64,000 nt of DNA. It comes from G964291335 sp964291335. Lineage in GTDB: Bacteria; Chloroflexota; Dehalococcoidia; Lucifugimonadales; UBA3495. Below are positions 21,101 through 28,713 of this stretch, piece after piece. The first letter of the stretch is position 1; each line of letters starts with the position of its first letter. The notes beneath the pieces were generated by a model that did no database searches, had not been told where the DNA came from, and saw only the letters and a list, made by a program, of their open reading frames with translations. A program made the position numbers and the translations under genes. The stretch is taken from positions 1,612,001-1,676,000 of the forward strand of contig OZ219748.1 of NCBI GenBank assembly GCA_964291335.2, in the 5' to 3' direction.

Positions 21101-21216
21101 ACGCCCTGGGCCGCTATGGCCGCTGGGCTTTCGCCCAGTTTAACAGCGTCTGGGATATGGATGCCGAGCTGGGGCAGCTGCTTGACGCTTACTGCGCCGC
21201 CGCCCCGGAGGGCTGA
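18181..21216 (+). CDS. DEAD/DEAH helicase-nuclease (type III restriction Res-like subunit)
   Basis: A 1011-aa restriction-type subunit resembling the BPTD_3080-like branch of type III Res proteins. Order: N-terminal region without known motif (1-165); superfamily 2 helicase with Walker A LATGSGKTTVMAML (about residue 180), DEGHH as motif II, SATPFF as motif III, and LTEGWDANTVTHI ... CEQVVGRALRR as motifs V-VI; then a C-terminal PD-(D/E)xK nuclease with PDFILQVDDG and LIVEVKGFQ near residue 930-960. It would translocate on and cut DNA in complex with the methyltransferase encoded 85 nt downstream. ATG 18181 has AGGAG upstream and is favoured over 18136. Confidence 0.85.
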   Translation: MQNPFNPFFDRPIINSPYEYPWQHWKLEAGQPTGEIVDGRREADFKTPIPRPKQRGKGKGVQQEMVIDEEAGLSTEEQQYDDIKAAVNDLRQRVDAWRKLPNRRDWGVTEVTARLLLHWRQHQFSEYRPFFCQIEAVETLIWLTEVAPREPRHRGILNRLSSVSEAANPGLLRRALKLATGSGKTTVMAMLIAWQTLNAVRSPRSPRFTTGFLVVAPGLTIKDRLRVLQPNDPDNYYKNRELIPGDLLPDMQRARIVITNYHALRRQETRPISAGGRDLLQGHGPPLDTLETEGQMLKRAMPKLLGLKNIMALNDEGHHCYRRKPGEDAERALTREEQEEARQNTEEARVWISGLEAVKRTLGLQQVVDLSATPFFLRGSGYAEGTLFPWTVCDFSLMDAIECGIVKLPRVPVSDNIPSENYPRFRNLWEHIRSDMPRAGRRPGQQLDPAHLPAMLQTALQAIYGHYQKTFAQWQADAELRCPPCFIVVCNNTATSKLVYDYISGYERQNEDGETTLTPGQLELFRNFDPEGSRCPIPRTLLIDSRQLEAGDKFSDDFRRVAAAQIEQFRRERQARSGSSEAFNDEDLLREVMNTVGKEGRLGESIRCVVSVSMLTEGWDANTVTHILGVRAFGTQLLCEQVVGRALRRQSYALNDAGLFNVEYADVLGIPFDFNARPVIIKPIPHVRTIQVRAISPERDHLEITFPRVVGYREDPPKDDLTANFTEDSRMELTPDQVGPTVVRNEGIIGEGVNLTLAHTGSLRTASLAYYLTKRLLETHWRDANDELKLHLFGRLKSVVRQWLDTCLACRGGTWPAQLMYLSLADRACERIAAAITNRQGERVIKVLLDSWNPTGSTGHVNFNVSNRKEHWQTDPRKCHVNYAVLDSGWEGEFCRVAEKHPRVLAYVKNHNLGLEVPYRAGACSRRYFPDFILQVDDGRADRLNLIVEVKGFQNDNVREKKNAMEACWLPGVNALGRYGRWAFAQFNSVWDMDAELGQLLDAYCAAAPEG

Positions 21217-21301
21217 CGGCGGCGGCTGTTGACTTTTTTCAGCCTTTTCTGTTCAGCAGGCCCGGCCGCCGCCCCGATTCAGCAGCAAGGAGTTTTCCAC
21301 T

Positions 21302-24121
21302 ATGCCGCGAACACCCCGCAGCCGCCGGAATGCCGACCGCTCCGTTGAGGCCCTGCGCCACGATGATGACCGCCGCCCCAACATCCCCACCGCCGAAGAC
21401 CAGCCGCTGGTGGCCCCGGAAGACAGGGCGCCCCGGCCGACGGCCTACCAGCGGCGCAACCGGGACCTGGATCCGCAGCTGGTCTGGCGGGGCAAGGACG
21501 AGCAGGATTTGGCCGACCTGACGGTCAATGCGCCCCCCATTTACATTCAGGAAAAGGTGCACCCCCAGGCCCTCATCGCCGACCTGGCCGCCCAAACCAA
21601 AGCCAGCCGGGCGGCGGAAGAACCGCAGACGGTGGACATGTTCGCCGACTTTAACGGCCTGCCCGAAGGCGCCGAGCGCACCGAGTTTTACCAGCACGAA
21701 GGTTACTGGCAGAACCGGCTGATCCTCGGCGACAGCCTCCAGGTGATGGCCTCCCTGTCCCACCGGGAAGGGCTGCAAGGAAAGGTGCAGTGCATCTACA
21801 TCGACCCGCCCTACGGCATCCGCTTCAACTCCAACTTCCAGTGGAGCACCACCAGCCGGGACGTCCGGGACGGCAACCGGGCCCACATTACCAGAGAACC
21901 GGAGCAGGTTAAAGCCTTCCGCGATACCTGGCGCGACGGCATCCATTCCTACCTCTCCTACCTCCGCGACCGCCTTACCGTCGCCCGCGACCTGCTCGCC
22001 GACTCCGGTTCCTGCTTCGTCCAGATTGGCGACGAAAACGTCCACCGGGTAAGGGCAGTTATGGACGAGGTGTTCGGGGAGGAGAATTTTGTAAGCCAGA
22101 TAAATTTTGCCAAGACTACAGGGTTTTCCGGAGAATCTTTGTCAAATGTTTCTGACCACATACTTTGGTATTCGCGAGATCTATCTTATCTAAAGTACCG
22201 GCCTATTTGGAAGGACAAGGTTGTAGGCGAGGAAGGGGCGGGGTCTTATAGGCCAGTCGGATCAATTGGCTCTCTGATCAAAAAAATTTTTGATCCGACT
22301 CGCCTTGCGACGTTAGCTGATCTAACGTCGCAAGGCGAGTCGGAGAATGACCAACCATTATTTGTGGACGGAAAGCGATTCCTACCAAGAAAAGGAATGC
22401 ACTGGAAGACTACTACAGAAGGCATTCACCGTCTAACGAAGGCGGGACGAGTAGCGGCTTTACAAAACACACCTTCCTACGTTCGTTTCCTAGATGATTT
22501 CCGAGTTTTCCCATTGGTAAATATCTGGACAGATACCGTTGGGCAAAACCAGTTTGGCGGAAGTAAGATGTATGTTGTCCAGACTGCGTTACCGGTATTA
22601 GAACGCTGCATTCTAATGACCAGCGACCCGGGCGACCTGGTGCTGGACCCGACCTGCGGCAGCGGCACCACGGCCTACGTGGCGGAGCAGTGGGGGCGGC
22701 GGTGGGTTACTATCGATACCAGCCGGGTGGCCCTGGCGCTGGCCCGCGCCCGCATTATGGGCGCCCGCTACCCGTGGTACATTCTGGCCGACAGCCCGGA
22801 GGGGCAGCGGAAAGAGGCGGAACTGTCCCGCCGCCTCCCCTCGGAAATGCCCACCTACGGCAAACTCCGCCAGGGCTTCGTGTACCGGCGGGTTCCCCAC
22901 ATCACCCTGCGGGCCATCGCCAACAACGCTGAAATCGACGTCATCTGGGAGCAGCATCAAGCCGGACTGGAACCCCTCCGGCAGCGGCTCAATGCCGCCC
23001 TGCAACAGACCTGGCAGGAATGGGAAATCCCGCGGGAGGCCGAAGCGGCCTGGCCTGAAGCAGCCAAAGACTGGCACCGGCAATGGTGGGAACAGCGCAT
23101 CGCCCGCCAGCAGGAGATAGACGCCGCCATCGCCGCCCGGGCCGACTACGAATACCTGTACGACCAGCCCTGCGAAGACCGCCGCAAGGTGCGGGTGGCC
23201 GGCCCCTTTACCGTGGAAAGCATTTCGCCCCACCGCGTATTGGGCGTGGACGAAAACGGCGATGTGATTGACCGGGTGGCCGAGGCTGCCGGGCCTTACA
23301 GCACCGGCTACGACTTCGGCCGGGTAATGCTGGATACCCTGAAACAATCGGGCGTGCAGCAGGCCCACAAGGAAGACCGGATAACCTTCACCTCGCTGGA
23401 GCCCCGGTCGGGGAAGCTGGTCTGCGCCGAAGGCCGCTACATTGAGGGCGCCGGCGGGGATGAAGAGGACGGCGGCGCGGCTGAAGCGTCGGCCGGCCGG
23501 GAGCGGCGGGCCGGCATTTTCATCGGGCCGGAGTTCGGCACCGTGTCCCGCCCCGATTTGGTGGAGGCGGCGCAGGAGGCCGCCGAAGCCGGCTTTGATG
23601 TGCTGATTGCCTGCGCCTTTAACTATGACGCCCATAGCGCCGAGCTTGAGCGGCTGGGCAGTATTCCAGTGCTGAAGGCCCGGATGAACGCCGACCTGCA
23701 TATGGCGGGCGAGCTGAAGAATACCGGCAAGGGGAACCTGTTCGTCATCTTCGGCGAGCCGGACGTTGACCTGCTGGACTGCCCCGACGGGAAAATACAG
23801 GTGCGGGTGAACGGCGTGGACGTTTTTCACCCCAATACCGGCGAAATCCGCAGCGACGACCCGGACGGCATCGCCTGCTGGTTCATCGACACCGACTATA
23901 ACCAGGAGAGTTTCTTCGTCCGGCACGCCTACTTTCTGGGGGCCGGCGACCCGTACAAGGCGCTCAAAACCACCCTGCGGGCGGAAATCGACGCCGACGC
24001 CTGGGCCACACTGCACAGCGCCATCTCCCGCCCCTTCGTCAAACCGGCGTCGGGCCGCATCGCCGTCAAGGTAATCAACCACCTGGGCGACGAAGCGCTG
24101 AAGGTGCTTCGGGCCGGGTAG
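21302..24121 (+). CDS. Type III-like site-specific DNA methyltransferase (Mod)
   Basis: A 939-aa N6-adenine (beta-class) methyltransferase. Motif IV DPPYGIRF (about residue 168) comes before motif I DPTCGSGTTAYVAEQ (about 443), the beta order. Between them, from DEVFGEENFVSQI (about residue 257) to about residue 440, the DNA (22080-22620) is clearly AT-richer and codes for the probable target-recognition domain. The C-terminal 500 residues are specific to this large Mod branch. It pairs with the upstream helicase-nuclease, in the order res-mod. AAGGAG precedes the ATG. The codon contrast within the gene points to exchange of the recognition domain by horizontal transfer. Confidence 0.87.
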   Translation: MPRTPRSRRNADRSVEALRHDDDRRPNIPTAEDQPLVAPEDRAPRPTAYQRRNRDLDPQLVWRGKDEQDLADLTVNAPPIYIQEKVHPQALIADLAAQTKASRAAEEPQTVDMFADFNGLPEGAERTEFYQHEGYWQNRLILGDSLQVMASLSHREGLQGKVQCIYIDPPYGIRFNSNFQWSTTSRDVRDGNRAHITREPEQVKAFRDTWRDGIHSYLSYLRDRLTVARDLLADSGSCFVQIGDENVHRVRAVMDEVFGEENFVSQINFAKTTGFSGESLSNVSDHILWYSRDLSYLKYRPIWKDKVVGEEGAGSYRPVGSIGSLIKKIFDPTRLATLADLTSQGESENDQPLFVDGKRFLPRKGMHWKTTTEGIHRLTKAGRVAALQNTPSYVRFLDDFRVFPLVNIWTDTVGQNQFGGSKMYVVQTALPVLERCILMTSDPGDLVLDPTCGSGTTAYVAEQWGRRWVTIDTSRVALALARARIMGARYPWYILADSPEGQRKEAELSRRLPSEMPTYGKLRQGFVYRRVPHITLRAIANNAEIDVIWEQHQAGLEPLRQRLNAALQQTWQEWEIPREAEAAWPEAAKDWHRQWWEQRIARQQEIDAAIAARADYEYLYDQPCEDRRKVRVAGPFTVESISPHRVLGVDENGDVIDRVAEAAGPYSTGYDFGRVMLDTLKQSGVQQAHKEDRITFTSLEPRSGKLVCAEGRYIEGAGGDEEDGGAAEASAGRERRAGIFIGPEFGTVSRPDLVEAAQEAAEAGFDVLIACAFNYDAHSAELERLGSIPVLKARMNADLHMAGELKNTGKGNLFVIFGEPDVDLLDCPDGKIQVRVNGVDVFHPNTGEIRSDDPDGIACWFIDTDYNQESFFVRHAYFLGAGDPYKALKTTLRAEIDADAWATLHSAISRPFVKPASGRIAVKVINHLGDEALKVLRAG
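22294..22344. repeat. Perfect 23-bp inverted repeat inside the methyltransferase recognition domain
   Basis: The arms 22294-22316 and 22322-22344 are exact reverse complements (outer sequence TCCGACTCGCCTTGCGACG) around the 5-nt loop CTGAT. Immediately upstream, GATCAAAAA and TTTTTGATC (22276-22295) form a second inverted repeat. Both lie in coding DNA and stay in frame. Confidence 0.85.
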
Positions 24122-24134
24122 CGCCGTGGCCGCC

Positions 24135-24163
24135 CGGAAACCACTTTCCCGGGGTGGTTTCCG
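24135..24163 (+). terminator. Hairpin after the methyltransferase gene
   Basis: CGGAAACCAC (24135-24144) pairs with GTGGTTTCCG (24154-24163), 14 nt after the stop codon. There is no T-run, so factor-independent termination is uncertain. Confidence 0.35.
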
Positions 24164-24226
24164 CCCCCAGCGTGTCAATAACCGCCGGGGTTGCGCCGGC
24201 CGCTTCCCCGACTTGCCAGAGTATGT

Positions 24227-24232
24227 TATAAT
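24227..24232 (+). promoter_or_regulatory. Extended -10 promoter element, TGT-TATAAT
   Basis: A consensus TATAAT with a TG extension in a short AT-rich island after the methyltransferase gene; the -35 position holds only TTCCCC. It would drive plus-strand RNA toward the 3' end of the minus-strand NYN gene. Confidence 0.4.
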
Positions 24233-24292
24233 TAGCCCAGGCTGCCCCCCCTCCCCCCGGTCGGGCGTGGGCCGGTAGGGGAGGTGCGGGGT

Positions 24293-24424
24293 ATGCCTAC
24301 CTATCGGGTTGGGGAAGGCAACGTCGGCAGCGTAGCAATCGCAGCGGCCTGCCACGGTAAAACAACCCGGTTTCCCGGCTACTGCTCCCCGGACACTCCT
24401 CGCTTCGCTTCAGCAGTCATCTCA
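24293..24424 (+). CDS. Possible small ORF (43 aa), overlapping the NYN gene antisense
   Basis: ATG 24293 has GGGGAGG 8 nt upstream and follows the extended -10 at 24227. It encodes MPTYRVGEGNVGSVAIAAAC and continues to a TAG at 24422-24424. The last 46 nt overlap the 3' end of the NYN gene in antisense. I recognise no family; it could equally be a non-coding or antisense RNA, or chance. Confidence 0.2.
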
Positions 24425-25230
24425 TAGCGAACCGGGGCCCCGCCGCGGATTATCACCCCGTATCGTTCAAGCTCCGGCCAGATTTTGTTCTTGAATTCAG
24501 TGCCAAAGACCGGCCCGCCAGCGTCGGCCATCGGGTGTTGCGGCCAATGCTGCTTGATTATCGGCTGGCAATCGGTGCTTTTGAACACCCCTGTCGGTAT
24601 ATCTCTTATAATCTGCCGCGCTATTGCAGCCCATCTGGAACCAGCCGGGTTTGCTTGCCTCTCTGACTGGCTGGCCGGGGGCGATTTTGCAGCAGCCAAC
24701 CCTTTGACATAACCGGGCCCGGCTTCGACTATATGCAGCTGGTCAAGCGGGAAGAACTGCCTGACCGTAGAGGATAAGGAACCGGCCCGGTCGGTTACCA
24801 CCCACAGGAACGGCGTCTCGCCAGCGCCGGCCAGAAGCTCCGGTTCGTCCCGGATAGCGGCGTATAACGATATAAAGTCGCTGTCATCGCTGAATACCAC
24901 AACATGGGCAACCCTTCGGAACAGCAAATCGGCCATCGCGTTGGTGGCAATGGCTATGTCGGCTGAATTCTTGGACGAAGACAGGCTGAAGCGCTGGGTT
25001 CCCTTGACGGCGACTTTCAGTTCCCTGAATTGGGCCGCGGCCCACAACCGCCACAACTCGACCTGATCGGCGCGAACATAGAGCGTCAGCCGCGACAGCG
25101 CCGGGACGTTGGCCGGCCAGTTTTCAACCAGCTTTATAATCAGGTCTTGACCATCGGAGTTCAGGTTTTCCACGTCCACATATAGACCAGCGCCCGGCGG
25201 GGTTCCTGGCTGGTCATCAGGCTGGTTCAT
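24379..25230 (-). CDS. NYN-domain (LabA/DUF88-type) putative ribonuclease
   Basis: A 283-aa protein. Residues about 10-150 form a NYN domain, a PIN-like metal-dependent RNase fold: GLYVDVENLN (first acidic motif), KNSADIAIATNAMADLL (second) and VVVFSDDSDFISLY (third). Residues about 190-283 form a separate small domain (RWAAIARQIIRDIPTGVF ... FKNKIWPELERYGVIIRG) whose helical, winged-helix-like layout resembles LOTUS/OST-HTH domains of other NYN proteins, an inference only. ATG 25230 has GGAGG close upstream and overlaps an earlier in-frame ATG at 25245. It follows the restriction-modification genes convergently and may process or degrade RNA. Confidence 0.75.
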   Translation of the reverse strand: MNQPDDQPGTPPGAGLYVDVENLNSDGQDLIIKLVENWPANVPALSRLTLYVRADQVELWRLWAAAQFRELKVAVKGTQRFSLSSSKNSADIAIATNAMADLLFRRVAHVVVFSDDSDFISLYAAIRDEPELLAGAGETPFLWVVTDRAGSLSSTVRQFFPLDQLHIVEAGPGYVKGLAAAKSPPASQSERQANPAGSRWAAIARQIIRDIPTGVFKSTDCQPIIKQHWPQHPMADAGGPVFGTEFKNKIWPELERYGVIIRGGAPVRYEMTAEAKRGVSGEQ

Positions 25231-25421
25231 AATGCCTCCTCGCATTCAGCTGCGGCCAGGTTGCAGAACGCTGCCGCCGGCGCGCCGGGCAGGAAGGACG
25301 CCGCAGCTGTGGGCAAGGGCGTTACCCGGTGCTCGTTTCCCGTGCCGGCGGATAACCGGGCTTTCGTCAAAGGCCCGGCGGAAGCGGACATAAAGGGCCG
25401 GTAATGGCTTGCAATGGTTGG

Positions 25422-25498
25422 TGGTGGGCGGTAGTGGACTCGAACCACTGACCTCTTGCGTGTCGAGCAAGCGCTCTGACCAGCTGAGCTAACCGCCC
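25422..25498 (-). tRNA. tRNA-Val (GAC anticodon)
   Basis: Minus-strand cloverleaf of 77 nt with encoded CCA: acceptor GGGCGGT/ACCGCCC, D-arm GCTCAGCTGGTCAGAGC, anticodon stem CTTGC/GCAAG with loop TCGACAC (anticodon GAC), T-arm AGTGG-TTCGAGT-CCACT. It reads GUC and GUU valine codons. Confidence 0.94.
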
Positions 25499-25619
25499 GG
25501 GCTTAAGAGTTTATCAATCCTCCTGCCCGGCGTCAACCGGGGAAAATCGCCGCCGTCCGGGTTTCGCCGCTCCCCGGTCAGGGTTGACGGCCCGGCGTCA
25601 ACCGGGGATAGTAGAGCGG

Positions 25620-26195
25620 ATGTCCGGCGAAGTTACCTTCAACGCTATCGACGTGGAGACGGCCAACCAGCGCCCGGCCAGCATCTGCCAGATTGGTATC
25701 GTACAGGTGCGCCGGGGGCGAATAGCCGGCAGCTGGTCGGCCCTGGTGGACCCCGGGGAACGCTTCAACGCCTTCAATGTGCGGCTCCACGGCATCGGCC
25801 CCGATGCGGTGCAGGAATGCCCGGCGCTGCCCGACCTGTACCCGGAGCTGCGCGCTTTGCTGGAGGGCCCGCCGCTGGTCAGCCATACCGGTTTCGACCG
25901 GGCGGCCCTGGACGAAGCAGCCCGCAAGTATGCCCTGGCCCCCATAACCGCCCGCTGGCTGGACAGCGCTATGGTGGCCCGCCGCGCCTGGCCGGAGCGT
26001 TATGCCCGGCGCGGCTACAATCTGGCTCGGGTAGCCAGCGACCTGGGCATCGCTTTTCAGCACCATGACGCTTTGGAGGACGCCCGAGCGGCGGCCGGCA
26101 TCGTTCTCTACGCCTGTCGGCATACCGGAGAAGACCTGGACGGCTTGCTGCGCTTGACCGGCAGGGGCCGGCCGCCGGACCGTCCAGCCGGTTAG
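25620..26195 (+). CDS. DnaQ-like 3'-5' exonuclease (DEDDh)
   Basis: A 191-aa exonuclease of the DnaQ/epsilon superfamily. The three Exo motifs are intact: AIDVETANQ (Exo I), SHTGFDRAALDEA (Exo II) and HHDALEDARAAA (Exo III, DEDDh His and Asp). No polymerase-binding or BRCT part is present, so it is a stand-alone proofreading-like or repair exonuclease acting on single-stranded DNA or RNA ends. ATG 25620 (AGAGCGG upstream) fits the family better than ATG 25584. Confidence 0.82.
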   Translation: MSGEVTFNAIDVETANQRPASICQIGIVQVRRGRIAGSWSALVDPGERFNAFNVRLHGIGPDAVQECPALPDLYPELRALLEGPPLVSHTGFDRAALDEAARKYALAPITARWLDSAMVARRAWPERYARRGYNLARVASDLGIAFQHHDALEDARAAAGIVLYACRHTGEDLDGLLRLTGRGRPPDRPAG

Positions 26196-26243
26196 TTCAC
26201 TCCCGCTGACTGCCGCCCGTTATGCCGGCCCGGCGTCTCCCGG

Positions 26244-26249
26244 TATAAT
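26244..26249 (+). promoter_or_regulatory. TATAAT -10 box upstream of the HNH lipoprotein gene
   Basis: A consensus TATAAT about 127 nt before the ATG at 26376, with a poor -35 (TATGCC at 17-nt spacing). Confidence 0.3.
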
Positions 26250-26375
26250 TCCCCACGGAAACCGGCGCCGGATCGCCTCCGGCTCTGGCCGCGCTGCCCC
26301 GGCCTGACTGCCTTCGCAGCGCCTTTGGGAGCTTGTTTCCAATCGGCTGGCGGAGTATGTTGACGAGGTGTCCCA

Positions 26376-27365
26376 ATGGCAATTGCTTTCCTGCGGTGGA
26401 TTCCGGCCTTTTTTCTGTTCCTTTTGTTGGCGCTGGGCCTGGCGGCGTGCGATAACCTGCCCCTGCCGGTGGCCACCGATACGCCGGCGACTCAGACCAG
26501 GCCGGCATCTCCGGTTCCGACAGAGCCGGCGCCTTCCGAAGCGCAGCTGGACATCAGCGTTGCCAGGGTTCCCGACGGTCTGCCCGATTATGACCGGGAC
26601 GATTGGCGGCACTGGACCGATGCCGACGGCGATTGCCGGAATACCCGTCACGAGGTTTTGGCGGCGGAGAGTGAATCCAGGGTAACTTTTCAGACGGAAC
26701 GCGGCTGCAAGGTGGCGGCCGGCCGTTGGTATGGCGCCTATACCGATACCACCGTAACCGACCCGGCCAGGCTGGATGTTGACCACCTGGTGCCTTTGGC
26801 CAATGCCCATAAGTCCGGCGGCTGGGCCTGGACGGCTGAGCGTAAACGCGACTATGCCAACAGCCTGGCTGACCCGGAGCATCTGATTGCCGTTACTGCC
26901 GGCGCCAATCGCGCCAAGGGAGCCAAGGGCCCCGAGGAATGGCGGCCAGCCAACCGGGCTTACTGGTGCCAGTACGCTACCGCCTGGATTCGCGTTAAGC
27001 AGACCTGGGGGCTTTCCGCTACCTCGGCGGAGGCGGCAGCCCTTCAGGATATGTTGTCCGCTTGTGCCAATGCGCCCGAACTGGTTCCCGGCGAGGGCGG
27101 TTCCAGGCCGGCTATCGTTCCCTCTCCGGATGGCTCCGCCGCGCCGTCGCCGGAAACCGGTACAGCTGCGCCGGCGCCCCCTCCGGACGAGGGCGGCGCG
27201 GCCGCAACGCCGGCAGCCGCCGGCGTTTACCCTTCCTGTGATGCCGCCGCCGCTGCCGGCGAGCTGCGGGCGCTGGGCAGTCAGGGTTCCGGCCGGGGGT
27301 TCCCCAAAGCAATGGTGCCTTCCGCCCGGGACGGCGACGGGGACGGTATGGTCTGCGAAAGGTAG
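26376..27365 (+). CDS. Secreted HNH-family nuclease lipoprotein with Excalibur domain
   Basis: A 329-aa exported protein. Signal peptide and lipobox LALGLAAC at residues about 15-26, a short Thr/Pro linker, then an HNH-type nuclease domain (about 65-230) with DYDRDDWRHWTDADGDC, the catalytic-like LDVDHLVPLANAHKSGG and EHLIAVTAGANRAKG. After an Ala/Pro linker the last 45 residues are an Excalibur calcium-binding domain (YPSCDAAAAAGEL ... DGDGDGMVCER). The pairing of HNH and Excalibur domains is known in secreted nucleases; the likely role is extracellular DNA degradation for nutrient or phosphate recovery. GAGG lies 8 nt before the ATG. Confidence 0.82.
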   Translation: MAIAFLRWIPAFFLFLLLALGLAACDNLPLPVATDTPATQTRPASPVPTEPAPSEAQLDISVARVPDGLPDYDRDDWRHWTDADGDCRNTRHEVLAAESESRVTFQTERGCKVAAGRWYGAYTDTTVTDPARLDVDHLVPLANAHKSGGWAWTAERKRDYANSLADPEHLIAVTAGANRAKGAKGPEEWRPANRAYWCQYATAWIRVKQTWGLSATSAEAAALQDMLSACANAPELVPGEGGSRPAIVPSPDGSAAPSPETGTAAPAPPPDEGGAAATPAAAGVYPSCDAAAAAGELRALGSQGSGRGFPKAMVPSARDGDGDGMVCER

Positions 27366-27738
27366 TCAGCTGACCCGGTATGGCGAACCAGGCGGTCATC
27401 AACGGGCGGTGTGGTCGGCAGGGCTGGTCGGCAAAGGGCAGCCAGGCCCGCCGCCGTTGCTGTCCGTCATCGACCAGCTATGAGCGCAGTTGGCGGTGAA
27501 CCGCGCAGCAGGATTTGAGCCTTTCTTTGCTGCCGGGCGGAAGAAGTCAGAGAAGAAGGCAGAAAGGATAACGCCGCGCCAGCAGCCTTTTGGCCCTGGT
27601 CGGCCATTGACGCCGCCCGGGGTATTTCCGGCGGATATGCGCCGAGGCCCACTGCGTATTTCCAGTATTGCCGCGGGCCGCTATACTGGGTAGAATCACA
27701 TCCCCCCGGTTTTCCGGTAAAAGCAACGGAGGAGAAGC
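27366..27738 (+). promoter_or_regulatory. Gene-free leader with promoter of the sulfurtransferase gene
   Basis: This 373-nt gap has no supported gene. Its end carries a good promoter: TTGCCG (27668-27673), 17-nt spacer, TAGAAT (27691-27696), about 40 nt before the ATG at 27739. Confidence 0.5.
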
Positions 27739-28584
27739 ATGGCAGAATACGCCCATCCCGAATCTCTGGTCAGCACTGAATGGGTGGCGGAACACGGCAG
27801 CGATGCCAATGTGCGCCTCATTGAGGTGGACGTGGATACCGCCGCCTATGAACAGGGACACATCGCCGGCGCAGTAGGCTGGAATTGGCAGAGCCAGTTG
27901 CAGCAGTCGGTGCGCCGCGACGTGGTAAGCAAGGCCGAAATGGAAGCCCTGCTGGGCGCCGCCGGCGTGAGCAGCAGCGCTACCATCGTCCTTTACGGCG
28001 ATAACAACAACTGGTTCGCCGCCTGGGCCTTCTGGCAAATCAGGTACTATGGACACCCGGACGTTAAACTGATGAACGGCGGGCGGGCCAAGTGGCTGGC
28101 CGAGAACCGCCCCATGACTACCGATGTACCCAGGCATCCGGCGACCAGCTATACTGCTGCCGACCCGGATGAGAGCATCCGCGCCTACCGGGACCAGGTG
28201 CTGGCCGGGGTGGGCAGCGGCAGTATTGCCCTGGTGGACGTGCGTTCTCCCCAGGAGTTCAGCGGAGAATTGCTGGCGCCGCCCAACCTGCCTCAGGAAG
28301 GCTCCCAGCGGGGCGGGCATATTCCGGGCGCCGCCAACATTCCCTGGGGCCAGGCCGCCAATGAGGATGGCACCTTCAAGTCGGCTGACGAGCTGGCCCG
28401 GTTGTACGCCAGCCAGGGCATTGACGGCAGCCGGGAAACGGTGGCCTATTGCCGCATTGGTGAACGCTCTTCCCATACCTGGTTCGTTTTGACCCAGCTG
28501 CTGGGCTACCCCAATGTCCGCAACTATGACGGCTCCTGGACCGAATGGGGCAGCATCGTCGGCGCGCCCATAGAAAAACCTTAA
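27739..28584 (+). CDS. Thiosulfate/3-mercaptopyruvate sulfurtransferase (two rhodanese domains)
   Basis: A 281-aa tandem-rhodanese enzyme that transfers sulfane sulfur to cyanide or thiol acceptors. The N-terminal inactive domain (about 10-140) has VRLIEVDVDTAAYEQGHIAGA; the C-terminal active domain (about 155-280) has LVDVRSPQEF, GHIPGAANIPW and the catalytic loop YCRIGERSS with the persulfide-forming Cys. The CRxGxR loop is of the thiosulfate sulfurtransferase type rather than the CGSGVTA of mercaptopyruvate enzymes. GGAGGAGAAGC precedes the ATG and a sigma70-type promoter lies upstream. Confidence 0.9.
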   Translation: MAEYAHPESLVSTEWVAEHGSDANVRLIEVDVDTAAYEQGHIAGAVGWNWQSQLQQSVRRDVVSKAEMEALLGAAGVSSSATIVLYGDNNNWFAAWAFWQIRYYGHPDVKLMNGGRAKWLAENRPMTTDVPRHPATSYTAADPDESIRAYRDQVLAGVGSGSIALVDVRSPQEFSGELLAPPNLPQEGSQRGGHIPGAANIPWGQAANEDGTFKSADELARLYASQGIDGSRETVAYCRIGERSSHTWFVLTQLLGYPNVRNYDGSWTEWGSIVGAPIEKP

Positions 28585-28713
28585 GTTCCCGGGCGGCGTT
28601 TACCTGGAAGGGACAGCCCGGCCGTCTGACTATTGCTCGGGCCGGCCGGGCTGCCGAAAGCGGCGGTTTCTGCCAGCATTCCGAGCCGGCTGGCAACCGG
28701 CCCCCGGGTTCTG

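Noticed and set aside
24241..24260. C-rich run as a third phase-variation tract
   Set aside because: The run is interrupted by T, short, and not placed in a gene start.
22613..24355. Minus-strand open frame of 580 codons opposite the Mod gene
   Set aside because: Antisense shadow with no motif; the sense strand has the methyltransferase.
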